NCBI GenBank assembly: GCA_045579045.1
Contig: JAZNLL010000120.1
Span: 19,876 to 83,875 of the forward strand
Origin: Avoscillospira sp045579045
Lineage (GTDB): Bacteria > Bacillota > Clostridia > Oscillospirales > Oscillospiraceae
Length of the DNA: 64,000 nucleotides
Reading direction: 5' to 3'
In this document: one piece after another, positions 35,063 to 43,787 of the stretch
How the letters are laid out: each line of letters starts with the position of its first letter
Position numbering within the stretch: position 1 is the stretch's first letter
Notes under the pieces: model-generated
Told to the model about the DNA's origin: nothing
Databases searched by the model: none
What the model saw: only the letters and a program-made list of their open reading frames with translations
Position numbers and translations under genes: made by a program

Positions 35063-35110
35063 AAGGGGTCTGATGTAGAAGAAAGCTACATCGGATCCCT
35101 TTTGTTTTTT
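35063..35110 (+). terminator. Terminator of module 1 (transfer/replication operon)
   Basis: AAGGGGTCTGATGTAG pairs with CTACATCGGATCCCTT, then TTGTTTTTT. It marks the boundary between the conjugation module and cargo island 1. Confidence 0.9.
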
Positions 35111-35198
35111 CTATGACGATTACCCTTTAGCCATCGTTTAGATACCGGCAAAAAATACGCTGTCTGTTTGAATTTTGTTTGCTATTTTGCCGATAACG

Positions 35199-35207
35199 TG
35201 ATATACT
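35199..35207 (+). promoter_or_regulatory. Extended -10 promoter of the Fic gene
   Basis: TGATATACT gives a TGN-extended -10; no good -35 is present. Transcription from about 35214 would exclude a start at 35208. Confidence 0.45.
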
Positions 35208-35237
35208 ATGGATGAAGAAATTTGCAGGGAGGCAACT

Positions 35238-36122
35238 ATGGAATACGTATCTGTTGCGAAAACAGCCCAAAAATGGAATATTTCCGAACGAAGTGTACGA
35301 AACTATTGCGCTCATGGCAGAATCGCTGATGCCAAGCTCATCGGCAAAACATGGTATATCCCAGAAAATGCCCAGAAGCCGGATCGTGCAAACAAAAAGC
35401 AGTCTTCCTCCCTGCTGCAGATTTTGCGTGAGCAGAAATCCGCTAAAATGACCGGTGGTATCTATCACAAAATTCAGATCGATCTGACCTACAATTCCAA
35501 CCATATTGAGGGCAGTCGTCTCACCCACGATCAGACCCGGTATATTTTTGAAACCAATACAATTGGTTTTGAGAGCGAGTCTGTTAATGTGGATGATGTG
35601 ATCGAGACCTCGAACCACTTCCGCTGTATTGACATGGTGATTGAACAGGCAGGCAATGTGCTGACCGAGAAATTCATCAAAGAACTGCATTATGTATTAA
35701 AAACCGGAACCAGCGATAGCCGCAAAGATTGGTTTGCCGTCGGCGCATACAAGAAGCTGCCCAATGAGGTCGGTGGCAATGACACCACGCTTCCGGAAAA
35801 CGTTGCCGGTGAAATGCGCAAGTTGCTGGCAGATTATAATGCACTGCCTTCCAAAACTATTGAAGACATCGTGGAGTTCCATGTAGCTTTTGAGCGCATT
35901 CATCCCTTTCAGGACGGCAATGGCCGCGTAGGTCGTCTGATCCTCTTCAAGGAGTGCCTAAAGTATGGCATTGTGCCATTCATCATTGAGGATAACTTGA
36001 AATTGTTCTATTATCGGGGCCTCAAAGAATGGGAGCGTGAAAAAGGCTTTCTTATGGATACCTGTCTTACTGCCCAGGATCGCTTTAAGGCATATTTGGA
36101 TTATTTCAGAATCGCGTATTGA
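35238..36122 (+). CDS. fic: Fic-domain protein with HTH and inhibitory motif
   Basis: A 294-residue protein. Residues 1-45 form a small MerR/excisionase-like HTH (VAKTAQKWNISERSVRNYC, IGKTWYIPENA). The Fic core motif is intact, HPFQDGNGRVGR at 222-233, which transfers AMP or a related group to a target hydroxyl. The inhibitory helix motif [S/T]xxxE[G/N] is SNHIEG at 87-92, before the core, as in class II Fic proteins. The ATG at 35238 follows GGGAGG. It is the first gene of cargo island 1 and lies 29 bases before the solenoid gene. It could be a regulator or part of a toxin/defence unit. Confidence 0.92.
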   Translation: MEYVSVAKTAQKWNISERSVRNYCAHGRIADAKLIGKTWYIPENAQKPDRANKKQSSSLLQILREQKSAKMTGGIYHKIQIDLTYNSNHIEGSRLTHDQTRYIFETNTIGFESESVNVDDVIETSNHFRCIDMVIEQAGNVLTEKFIKELHYVLKTGTSDSRKDWFAVGAYKKLPNEVGGNDTTLPENVAGEMRKLLADYNALPSKTIEDIVEFHVAFERIHPFQDGNGRVGRLILFKECLKYGIVPFIIEDNLKLFYYRGLKEWEREKGFLMDTCLTAQDRFKAYLDYFRIAY

Positions 36123-36151
36123 TATCTGATAGAGAGAAAAAGGAGATCTAT

Positions 36152-38842
36152 ATGGATAATCAATTCATCCCCGCAGAGCGACTGCGTGTTTTTATCAGTT
36201 CTGCACAAAACAACGAGGGTGTTTTTGCATGGAGCGACGTTCGTCAGCGTATTAAGAAATACTTGGAGGAATGTATCTATCTTAATCCCTTTATCATTGA
36301 AGATGTTGCTTCCACTAGGCCATCTAACCAGTTTTACCAACAGCAGTTGCTAAAATCTGATATTGTTGTTCTTCTGGTGAAGGGAGAGGTTAGAAAAGGC
36401 ACTGCCATAGAATATGCGCTTGCATCAAAATACAAAAAGCCATTACTCGTATATTTTCTCGAAGATGGCACCGTTCCCTCATTAAGTGTGGTGGAGTTGA
36501 AGTCTGATATCCAGGCATCGGATGCTTGTACATATCATCAGGCCAAAAGCTTTGATGATATAGAAAAACAGATCCGTAATGATGTAATTCAGGATGTCAT
36601 TCGGTATTATCAAGCATATTCACTGCAATACCCTGAACTGGAAGATGTTCCTGAAACAACTATAGCTCTCCACGAGAAAACCTTGGATGGTTCCGGTGTC
36701 CTCACCAAGACAGCCTTATCACAGTTCAGCAGTTGTTATGACCATGTTTTTGGTCTTCTTACAATAGGTCACACACCTATAGATAGTACCAAATCCAAGT
36801 CGTCCTTTCACAATTTGGGAGAAGCATTGTTGACTTGGCTCATTAACGGAGATGTTCCATCCTGTGACGCTGAAATCCTGCGGCTGACAGAAGCGCTGAC
36901 ACCGATTTTCAACGATGCCGAGTGGTTGAAGAAAAGATGGGACGCAATCAGATGCGAATGGGCCGGTGACTTAGAAGGTGCATTGGCTGCTGAACAGCAG
37001 GCCCTATCCTTGGCAAAACCCTCTCAACTTCCGCAGTGGATCATTAACAATATTCTTATCGACTGCCGGAATATGCAAGATGAAGTCCATCAATGCAATC
37101 GGCAAATGTTGCAAAAGAACGATGCTCAGGACGAATTAAACAAAATCGACACCATCGCTTTTCTGCCTGTGCTTGATCGTTATTGTGGCAATGTCTACGA
37201 CACCATACAAAAGGAAAAACTTAAATTCGAAACAGCAAAACCTGGGACGAAGTTTTTTGGTTCGAACTTTAGAAATGCCATCAATAGCGTTGAGAACTAT
37301 TTCTTTTCCGCTGTATTGTACGGTTCATATACGCACATGGTAATTGCTCGTGATCTTCTTTTTAATGCCTTGTGGGAATACGCAGACATCTCCGGAAAAG
37401 AACAATTGTTACAGGTATGTATCAAACTACTGGCCTTGAAGGGTAATGCAAAATTCTTTAAGCAAACACTCGATTCCAAATGGGATGATGTTTATACTAC
37501 TGTTGCTTCCAATGCTGATGAAATCTGGAGTCTTTCCAGTAAAGCTCCGATCGTCAATCGTGATGCAATCCGACAGGCAGTATTGGCAAAGCTTGGTCTG
37601 TATTTCTCTGACGAGGTGTTTGCATCTGCGCAGGATTATCTGGCAGAAATTGCCAATAACATTTACTGGGGTAACTCAGAGGAGTTTTTCGATTGTATTG
37701 TTAATAATATGAGCAGATTATCTCCTTCAGATGTTGTAAGGAATATCTGCGGAATTATCCGTGATGAGAGGTTCCATATAGGAGGAAAGATTTCAAATAT
37801 TCTCATGCAGTTGGACCTCAAAATGGTAGACCATACATTACAGACAGAATTGCGAGACGCCCTTGCTGAGAAGCTAACATTTATTGTCAGCAACGGTGGT
37901 TCACCGCAATTCATAGCTGCACTGGCCAACCAGAACCCTGATGTGTTTTCCTGTTTGGCAGATGTGCCTAATAACGGGTTAAATGGAATCGAAAAAATCT
38001 TTTACGAAATCAATATGGGGCATGGAGATTGGGGACAGGCATTGGAAGAAGAAATCCAAACTGCAAGGAGCCAGTTTGAAGCGAATAAAGATCCCGGGAA
38101 ATACATCGGCTTTTCTGAATTGCCATACGCAACAATAAAAACAGTTGTTCGAGAGCATTATAGTCATTCTATGGATGTGCTGTTATTGCAACAGTTTATT
38201 CCATTATGTACAGAAGTGCTTTTGAGCCAGATTGACGCAGGAACAAAGAGTAATTGTATTGATGCCCTCTGTGATGTCCTGATTTGTTCGGAAGAATGCA
38301 AGCATGCCTTGCCAGCAGAACTGGTCGACGCTATTTCCACCGATGATTGGTCCACCTGCCGTTCTGTTTGGAGTGATTCCAACGATGGCCTGTCTTATCG
38401 CGTGTTAATGTTGCGAATTATTATAGGTCTGGCTGATAAGGATGAACTGTTGGAATGGTGTTTTGGATACAGCAAGAAGGGACGTCAAGATCGCGTTGTT
38501 CTGTCTAAGTGCGTCGAGCAGTATTTGCGAAACTGCAACAGCATTCAAGACGATGCCGATTCCACTATATTGTCCATTGCGATTCAGTGCCTAGAAGATG
38601 ACTATTGGCTTGTGAGAAGATATGCCTGCAATTCCATGGCGATGTTGGTAACATCACAGTACAAGCCACTGGTAGAGCGCAAGTTATATGAGTCTGCGAT
38701 AGATCCATCTCATTATGTCAGAAACCACATCTTGCGGCTTTGTAAGGATGGATGTGTTTCGGACACAGAGATTACTGCGAAGCTAGTTGAGATTCTGCAA
38801 AATGATGCCAACCACGCAATCCGAAAATTTGCAGCCGGATAG
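36152..38842 (+). CDS. TIR/DUF4062-like N-domain fused to a large alpha-solenoid
   Basis: An 896-residue protein. Residues 8-150 resemble a TIR/DUF4062-type fold (RLRVFISSAQNNEG, PFIIEDVAST, FYQQQLLKSDIVVLLVKGEV, GTAIEYALASKYKKPLLVYF). The remaining about 700 residues are helical, and the end has HEAT-like repeats (LEDDYWLVRRYACNSMAML, SAIDPSHYVRNHILRL, LQNDANHAIRKFAAG). There is no P-loop. This arrangement (putative nucleotide-degrading or signalling N-domain plus a sensing solenoid) is common among phage-defence proteins. The ATG at 36152 follows AAGGAG. Base composition is more AT-rich than the backbone. Function is inferred. Confidence 0.85.
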   Translation: MDNQFIPAERLRVFISSAQNNEGVFAWSDVRQRIKKYLEECIYLNPFIIEDVASTRPSNQFYQQQLLKSDIVVLLVKGEVRKGTAIEYALASKYKKPLLVYFLEDGTVPSLSVVELKSDIQASDACTYHQAKSFDDIEKQIRNDVIQDVIRYYQAYSLQYPELEDVPETTIALHEKTLDGSGVLTKTALSQFSSCYDHVFGLLTIGHTPIDSTKSKSSFHNLGEALLTWLINGDVPSCDAEILRLTEALTPIFNDAEWLKKRWDAIRCEWAGDLEGALAAEQQALSLAKPSQLPQWIINNILIDCRNMQDEVHQCNRQMLQKNDAQDELNKIDTIAFLPVLDRYCGNVYDTIQKEKLKFETAKPGTKFFGSNFRNAINSVENYFFSAVLYGSYTHMVIARDLLFNALWEYADISGKEQLLQVCIKLLALKGNAKFFKQTLDSKWDDVYTTVASNADEIWSLSSKAPIVNRDAIRQAVLAKLGLYFSDEVFASAQDYLAEIANNIYWGNSEEFFDCIVNNMSRLSPSDVVRNICGIIRDERFHIGGKISNILMQLDLKMVDHTLQTELRDALAEKLTFIVSNGGSPQFIAALANQNPDVFSCLADVPNNGLNGIEKIFYEINMGHGDWGQALEEEIQTARSQFEANKDPGKYIGFSELPYATIKTVVREHYSHSMDVLLLQQFIPLCTEVLLSQIDAGTKSNCIDALCDVLICSEECKHALPAELVDAISTDDWSTCRSVWSDSNDGLSYRVLMLRIIIGLADKDELLEWCFGYSKKGRQDRVVLSKCVEQYLRNCNSIQDDADSTILSIAIQCLEDDYWLVRRYACNSMAMLVTSQYKPLVERKLYESAIDPSHYVRNHILRLCKDGCVSDTEITAKLVEILQNDANHAIRKFAAG

Positions 38843-38846
38843 CCAC

Positions 38847-38888
38847 GAAACCCTCTGAGATGGATAACAGTCCGTCTCAGAGGGTTTC
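38847..38888 (+). terminator. Terminator of the Fic-solenoid pair
   Basis: A perfect 14-bp stem, GAAACCCTCTGAGA / TCTCAGAGGGTTTC, with a 14-base loop, directly after the solenoid stop. No gene is seen from here to 39161. Confidence 0.85.
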
Positions 38889-39081
38889 CACTTAATTTGA
38901 ACATATCAAATATTTTCCAATTTCGTCACCTAATTATTCTCTGTCTGGTGACTATAATGTTTTAACAGGAGTTTTATTCTTGCGAGAGAATAATGTTAGC
39001 AGCTCACGTTGATTATTGCTCAAAGTCAAAGTTTTTATGCAACACCTCCGCTGGCAAAGCAGGTGATTGCCGCCGCCAATG

Positions 39082-39120
39082 AAAACCGACACGAAATGTA
39101 TCAATCTCATTTCGTGTCGG
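39082..39120 (-). terminator. Terminator of the NTPase operon (minus strand)
   Basis: A perfect 13-bp inverted repeat, CCGACACGAAATG / CATTTCGTGTCGG, with a 9-base loop; read on the minus strand it ends in TTTTC, 41 bases after the NTPase stop. Confidence 0.85.
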
Positions 39121-39161
39121 CTATCAACTCGTCAATTCATCTTACAAAAACTTCTCAAAAA

Positions 39162-41087
39162 TCAGATCCAACTACTGGCAGAATTTCTCTCCAGCAGAAT
39201 CGCCTCAACCTTCTTCACTTCCTCTTGTAACGCTCTATACGCACTCATTGCCCGCAAGTACTTTGGATCATCTTTTTCCTTATAAAACTGCTCTATCGAT
39301 TTCTCAATCGCATATAAAAACTCCGATGATAGAGAATATTGTCCTAGCATAGCATAGTATGTTGGCCATTCTCCATTCTCTTTTACTCGACCAAGCAATC
39401 TACCTTCCATTGACATTAATTGCCTTTCGTAATTGAAAGCTTCAGTAGTTAGCTCCTCAAACGACAGTTCCGAACTATTTTTTGCATTAAATATTTCAGT
39501 GTCAAGAAGATAGGCATCTCTAAATATGCCGAACAAAATTGACTGTGAAAAAAACAAATCAAATATTTGTTCCCCTCTTGGCAGCATAAAGTACTTTATT
39601 TCTCCACTTTCCACCATTGGATCAACATTTTTCCGAATAAATCTATTGTCCTCATAATAGGAAAATGCCCTTTGTACTGCATCCTTAATATCATCATATG
39701 CCCTTTTACGGTCTTGATCACTACCCTTATTAGGCACAATACAACGATATATATCATGTATTAACTCATCGGGCGACAGAAGTCTTTGTGCAACTTCCTC
39801 TGTATCTTGAGCACACCGATTCCTATATCGAAACGCCTGCAAAACCCAAAATGACAAAATATCTGATAGGTTGTGCACTCCAGGTTTAGGAAGAATGCAT
39901 CGTATTGGCATTATTTTTGTTTGAAAATACACATTCTTCTCTCCCATACATAAGATACGAAGTATATTTGTATCATTTATGTAATAATCATCCTCCTCAA
40001 TTATAAAACTGGAAGCTGGATTAACATTCTTTTGAGTCCAGCGACGGTTGGAAATTATCTCCAAATAACTTTCCAAGGCTTTACTTACATTATTGTTATT
40101 GATTTTTAAAAGAATGTTATTATAACTGTTATCAATCCTGTCGGCAATTTTTAACAATACATTCTTGGCCTTTTCCCAAGTTTTTTCATTTTGGGCTTTT
40201 TTTACTTGATCCGATGCAATGATTATATCAAAACGTCGTTGAAAAATTTTGGATAGTGATGGTGCTACAGAAACATTTAATGCTTTATTAGCACGGTGAG
40301 TATTATACATGTCATCTTTGTATATATTATAGTATGTATTATTTCTTAGACAGAAAAAGAATTTGGAGCAGAAACAGCCTCGACTCTTTGTTTTAAGGTT
40401 TTCAAACAATGTTAAGAAGTGTGCCATAAGCGCCACTTGTTGTTGCTCTTTTAAGGACTCAAGGTCATCAAATACAAATACAACATTTTTTATCGGCAGA
40501 CCGCTGCTCAGCAAAATTGTTAGTTTAAATAATGCTTCTTCAAACTGCTTGTTATCCTCTGAATAATACTTAACTTCAAGCTTGTAGTCATTAATATACT
40601 TTCCAACATCTTCAACCTTTTTTGCTCCCAAATTTGCACAATTTAATACATACTCATACATTGCGCTAACTTTTGCAAAGCACAATAACCCTATGTTTTC
40701 AAGAACTGATGGCTCAGTTATGTTAAAATCACTATAATAAACAAGATCGTACTTACCCTTCTCTTGTGAAGGGAATAAGACAGGGGTATTTGTCGGTATG
40801 TCCTCCACTCCGTAGTATTTCTTTAGGCAATATAGCATAAGATATGTTTTACCAATACCTGTTGCTCCTGTTATTGGTATTATTTCATCTATATTATGTG
40901 TCAAAATATCATTAATCTGCTCTTCTAGTTCCTTATGTACTGAAATGTATCCATCTACGCTATAAGAAGCATAACGATGAAAATCTCTTTCAGTCGCTCC
41001 AGCAATGTAATGACGAAATTTCCTATACAGATCATTTTTGGTTTTTGTTTCTTCAACTTTTGCACGCTCATTCGGCCTAACAAACAT
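39162..41087 (-). CDS. P-loop NTPase (STAND/AAA-like), candidate defence protein
   Basis: A 641-residue protein. Walker A is GATGIGKT at 74-81, Walker B is VVFVFDDLE at 202-210, and a charged helical region follows. The region ahead (about 35-68) resembles the helical entry of STAND/KAP-type ATPases. The C-terminal 250 residues are helical with no recognised domain. AT-rich codon use contrasts with the backbone. It starts just after a two-TM protein gene on the same strand, so the two form an operon. Such membrane-effector plus NTPase pairs occur in anti-phage systems, but I recognise no named system here. Confidence 0.88.
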   Translation of the reverse strand: MFVRPNERAKVEETKTKNDLYRKFRHYIAGATERDFHRYASYSVDGYISVHKELEEQINDILTHNIDEIIPITGATGIGKTYLMLYCLKKYYGVEDIPTNTPVLFPSQEKGKYDLVYYSDFNITEPSVLENIGLLCFAKVSAMYEYVLNCANLGAKKVEDVGKYINDYKLEVKYYSEDNKQFEEALFKLTILLSSGLPIKNVVFVFDDLESLKEQQQVALMAHFLTLFENLKTKSRGCFCSKFFFCLRNNTYYNIYKDDMYNTHRANKALNVSVAPSLSKIFQRRFDIIIASDQVKKAQNEKTWEKAKNVLLKIADRIDNSYNNILLKINNNNVSKALESYLEIISNRRWTQKNVNPASSFIIEEDDYYINDTNILRILCMGEKNVYFQTKIMPIRCILPKPGVHNLSDILSFWVLQAFRYRNRCAQDTEEVAQRLLSPDELIHDIYRCIVPNKGSDQDRKRAYDDIKDAVQRAFSYYEDNRFIRKNVDPMVESGEIKYFMLPRGEQIFDLFFSQSILFGIFRDAYLLDTEIFNAKNSSELSFEELTTEAFNYERQLMSMEGRLLGRVKENGEWPTYYAMLGQYSLSSEFLYAIEKSIEQFYKEKDDPKYLRAMSAYRALQEEVKKVEAILLERNSASSWI

Positions 41088-41088
41088 A

Positions 41089-41724
41089 CTATTCCTCCTT
41101 ACTACGCCTCAGTGTAAACATCGGAAGGCCCCATTTATCGTTTTTAACAGCTACTCCAGAAAATTGGTAGGGTTCTCCTAAAACATCTTCATATCCTACA
41201 TCAAAGTGAATTTCCATTTGTTCATCCATCATCGGATTATTCAGTTTAATTCTCAATCCCTCATTATTAGTTAAAACCTCTTTGCAATAAACATTGCTAT
41301 CTTGCCACAGGTAGTCCCCTCTAAGACCCGTTATGTGGATATTTGAAACTATTAGATTTAGTGCAATGTTGTTTGTAGTATTTATAACTTCAAATGATAG
41401 TTCTGAACATCCGCCTAATGAACCAACAGCCTTACATATTAAAATTGGCCAACTTCTCGCCTTTTCCCATTCTTCTAAACGAGCTGTATGTCTGTCACTT
41501 TCTTTCTTGATAACATTATTTTGCCAAAGCGCTATCACACTAAGTACTGTTGTGCTTATAAAAGACAATACCGTTCCATAAAAGTCCAATGCATCTCCCG
41601 CGGTCCATTCAGCAGCAAACAATTCTATAGAGGGTATTTTAAACATAAGGTTTATTACAGTTGGTATTCCCAAAATCAGGAGCATCGCAACTACAATAAT
41701 GTATTTTTTGTGTTTCTTTGACAT
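41089..41724 (-). CDS. Two-TM membrane protein, partner of the NTPase
   Basis: A 211-residue protein with hydrophobic segments at about 9-27 (IIVVAMLLILGIPTVINL) and 47-66 (FYGTVLSFISTTVLSVIALW), then a coiled stretch (VIKKESDRHTARLEEWEKA) and a C-terminal beta-rich domain (SELSFEVINTTNNIALNLIV, IHFDVGYEDVLGEPYQFSG). The domain order looks like a membrane-held sensor or effector. Its stop lies one base from the NTPase start region, so the two genes are almost certainly co-transcribed. No family recognised. Confidence 0.85.
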   Translation of the reverse strand: MSKKHKKYIIVVAMLLILGIPTVINLMFKIPSIELFAAEWTAGDALDFYGTVLSFISTTVLSVIALWQNNVIKKESDRHTARLEEWEKARSWPILICKAVGSLGGCSELSFEVINTTNNIALNLIVSNIHITGLRGDYLWQDSNVYCKEVLTNNEGLRIKLNNPMMDEQMEIHFDVGYEDVLGEPYQFSGVAVKNDKWGLPMFTLRRSKEE

Positions 41725-41991
41725 CTCTCACTCCCCCCATCTGTCTATTACTATTCTTGCATTTCAACATGTATTTTTCAATTGCAATGTGTCATTTTCG
41801 ACATATTTAAGCATTATTCCCAAAATACCTTCTGCAGCATACTGCAATATGACGATAATATTTCTTCGTCACACTACCTTTGCTGCCGCCTCTCTTGTTT
41901 CCATCTGTAGTATGGAGGTTATAATTTACTAAGTTTTTGTACATCTCTAGTGAATCCAATAGTTAGGCTTTTCATAGAGGTACTATTTAAA

Positions 41992-42025
41992 TGAGCACAG
42001 CATCTTCCAAAGATACTGTGCTCAT
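41992..42025 (-). terminator. Terminator of the TIR gene (minus strand)
   Basis: ATGAGCACAG / CTGTGCTCAT stem with a 14-base loop; on the minus strand followed by TTTAAAT. The gap 41725-42099 holds nothing else that I can identify beyond AT-rich promoter-like sequence for the NTPase pair. Confidence 0.7.
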
Positions 42026-42099
42026 TTTCCCATTATTTCGTTAAGGCAATATAAAAGTCACTGAGGGCAATCGCACCACATACACAGGCCCTGTTAATC

Positions 42100-43206
42100 T
42101 CACTTCTTACGAATAAGTTTTAACTCGCACAGCTTGTCCACTAACTCTGCAATGCTGGTCGTTTTAATTCTGTCCGGATCATATCCTATTCCCAATACAT
42201 AGTCTTGTTCTTTAATGTCACCATCGTTATAAACACTAAAGTGTAACCCTAAATTGCTACTATTAAAACTCCCTACCCGTAGTTTAGAGAGTGAAAACCA
42301 TGCAGGCAATTCTAACAGCAATGCCGCACAATCCTCATCGTCCGTTGTATATTCATAATCTTCATTCAATCGCAACTGTATCCAGGTTGCAGTATTCTCC
42401 AGGCAGTTGCGTGTAAGTTCCAAATACAACTCGAAAGACTTTTGAAAATTATATGGAGAAATACTAACATAAATGGTTCCAAATTTATCTTCTTTCTTCG
42501 ACAATTCATAAATGAATTTGATGCCCTGAACAGCAAGACTACTTCCTTTGTCATATCCATAGCCATGCAATTGGGTCAACGAATAGTTAATGTTGCGTTC
42601 GTCCAAGTACTTTTGCAATCGCTCAAACATTTGTTTAGTGTCTACACATGCTTCTTTACCAAGGTTTTCATTATATACTCCACTTAATCTACATTTTACG
42701 GAGCGTATGACTTCGTCGAATCTATGTCCAAACTTATCCGTTGCAGAGCTTTTCAGAAGAATCTCATTAAAATCCTCGTCTGTAAACTGTGCCGCAAAAT
42801 CAAAGCTAAACTCTCGGTTTGCAATCGTCAGAAAGTTGTTTAAACTATCTGACGATGTGATGTTGAAGCCCTGCAACAAGTTAAGCGGTGCTTTTAAATC
42901 ACCAACATTCACGCCTATTCCGACAGGTATGACATGCACACCTTTTGAATACGCATACCCCGCTTCAAAATAGATCCACCCAGAAGAGATCGACGCTTCT
43001 GTCACAAAAACAAACATGACCTTTGCATTTTCCAAGCCTTCTTCAATTTTGTGTATCCAGTTTGTTCCAAATGGGATGCTCTCACCATCGCTAGATTGAA
43101 AAATCTCAAGTGTATTACTTGTATACTTCATTATTCTTTTTTTAATGGCCAAAACCATATCTTTATCTTTGGATGAGTGGCTGAAAAACAATATCGGTTT
43201 ACCCAC
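42100..43206 (-). CDS. TIR-domain protein
   Basis: A 368-residue protein. Residues 1-140 are a TIR domain: box 1 is ILFFSHSSKDKDMVLAIKKR, the catalytic glutamate is E81 in WIYFEAGYAYSKG, and FVFVTEASISSGW precedes it. This is the arrangement of NAD-degrading or NAD-cyclising TIR proteins of bacterial immunity. Residues 190-368 form an unrecognised domain (LHGYGYDKGSSLAVQGIKFIY, WIQLRLNEDYEY) that may sense a trigger. No partner such as a SIR2/SLOG or Thoeris A gene is adjacent, so it may act alone. AT-rich, in cargo island 1. Confidence 0.9.
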   Translation of the reverse strand: MGKPILFFSHSSKDKDMVLAIKKRIMKYTSNTLEIFQSSDGESIPFGTNWIHKIEEGLENAKVMFVFVTEASISSGWIYFEAGYAYSKGVHVIPVGIGVNVGDLKAPLNLLQGFNITSSDSLNNFLTIANREFSFDFAAQFTDEDFNEILLKSSATDKFGHRFDEVIRSVKCRLSGVYNENLGKEACVDTKQMFERLQKYLDERNINYSLTQLHGYGYDKGSSLAVQGIKFIYELSKKEDKFGTIYVSISPYNFQKSFELYLELTRNCLENTATWIQLRLNEDYEYTTDDEDCAALLLELPAWFSLSKLRVGSFNSSNLGLHFSVYNDGDIKEQDYVLGIGYDPDRIKTTSIAELVDKLCELKLIRKK

Positions 43207-43542
43207 AGATAACTCCCCCTCTATTTCTTAATGTACTCCACTACATAGAATTCCTTTGTCTACCGAAGCTTTCACAGGCAAGTAATTTTTATATCAATTA
43301 ACACTAAAACTGAATTGCAAAAAGTGAAATTATACTTAAATCTGTTGAACAATATATCCTTCTACAATTATAGTGAAAAAAGAATAAAAACGCAACTTTT
43401 AATCCAGCTCTCCAACCATCATTATTTTTCGCAGGATATCGCATATTCTCCTAACACCAAAGCTTTAAATGTACAAGCATAACCTCATAATTGCCTAAGA
43501 GATAATAATATGGGAAAATGATAGGCTGAAAAATCCCTTGTC
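43207..43542. other. AT-rich gap, nothing identified
   Basis: This stretch between the TIR gene and leader A is strongly AT-rich and holds no convincing gene, RNA or repeat. It presumably includes the promoter of the leftward TIR gene. Confidence 0.6.
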
Positions 43543-43553
43543 AAAACCTCAAG

Positions 43554-43582
43554 TTTACACACCCTCTTAATCATTCTACAAT
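43554..43582 (+). promoter_or_regulatory. Module 2 promoter (leader A)
   Basis: TTTACA (43554-43559), 17 bases, TACAAT (43577-43582). The 17 bases AAAACCTCAAGTTTACA (43543-43559), including the -35 box, are identical to those in the module 3 promoter, whereas the two spacers differ. Confidence 0.8.
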
Positions 43583-43586
43583 GGTA

Positions 43587-43787
43587 TTGTATTTCAGGGT
43601 GGAGCTAATTTTAGGGCGGAGCAATTTTAGGGCGGAAGGAGTCAGCATTAGGGGGGCAACTATGTCCCCGGTTTCGTTCAGCAACCTCGAAATGCAAAAA
43701 CACAAACAGACCGAGAAGACCGTAATTGCCTCGCCGGCAGTTATGGTCTTTTTTCTGTCTATCTCAACGAAAGGAGAAATCATATGA
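43587..43787 (+). promoter_or_regulatory. Leader A: GGA-array, hairpin and attenuator before module 2
   Basis: The 5' leader of about 195 nt starts with a 56-base block (43587-43642) that matches leader B with one difference. It has GGA triplets at 43601, 43618, 43634 and 43638 set in repeated TTTTAGGGCGGA units. A small hairpin (GGGGGC / GTCCCC, 43652-43669) and the terminator listed separately follow, and then AAGGAG and the start region. In the window only leader B shares it. The terminator ahead of the coding region implies conditional read-through. An alternative view is a 41-codon leader frame (43662-43787) overlapping the next gene. Confidence 0.75.
43718..43754 (+). terminator. Attenuator hairpin of leader A
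   Basis: GACCGTAATTGCC pairs with GGCAGTTATGGTC (13 bp with two G-U pairs) and is followed by six T residues, 34 bases before the helicase start codon. Confidence 0.85.

Noticed and set aside
43543..43559. AAAACCTCAAGTTTACA as a MerR/SoxR operator
   Set aside because: Only one half-site resembling CCTCAAGTT is present, the promoter spacer is 17 rather than 19 bases, and no MerR regulator is nearby.
43581..43787. A 68-codon frame in leader A, with similar residues (YFRVELILGRSNFR) in the frame of leader B, as a conserved protein
   Set aside because: The shared residues simply translate the 56-base near-identical block; outside it the DNA and peptide diverge while hairpins and promoter boxes are kept. 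A leader peptide is not fully excluded.
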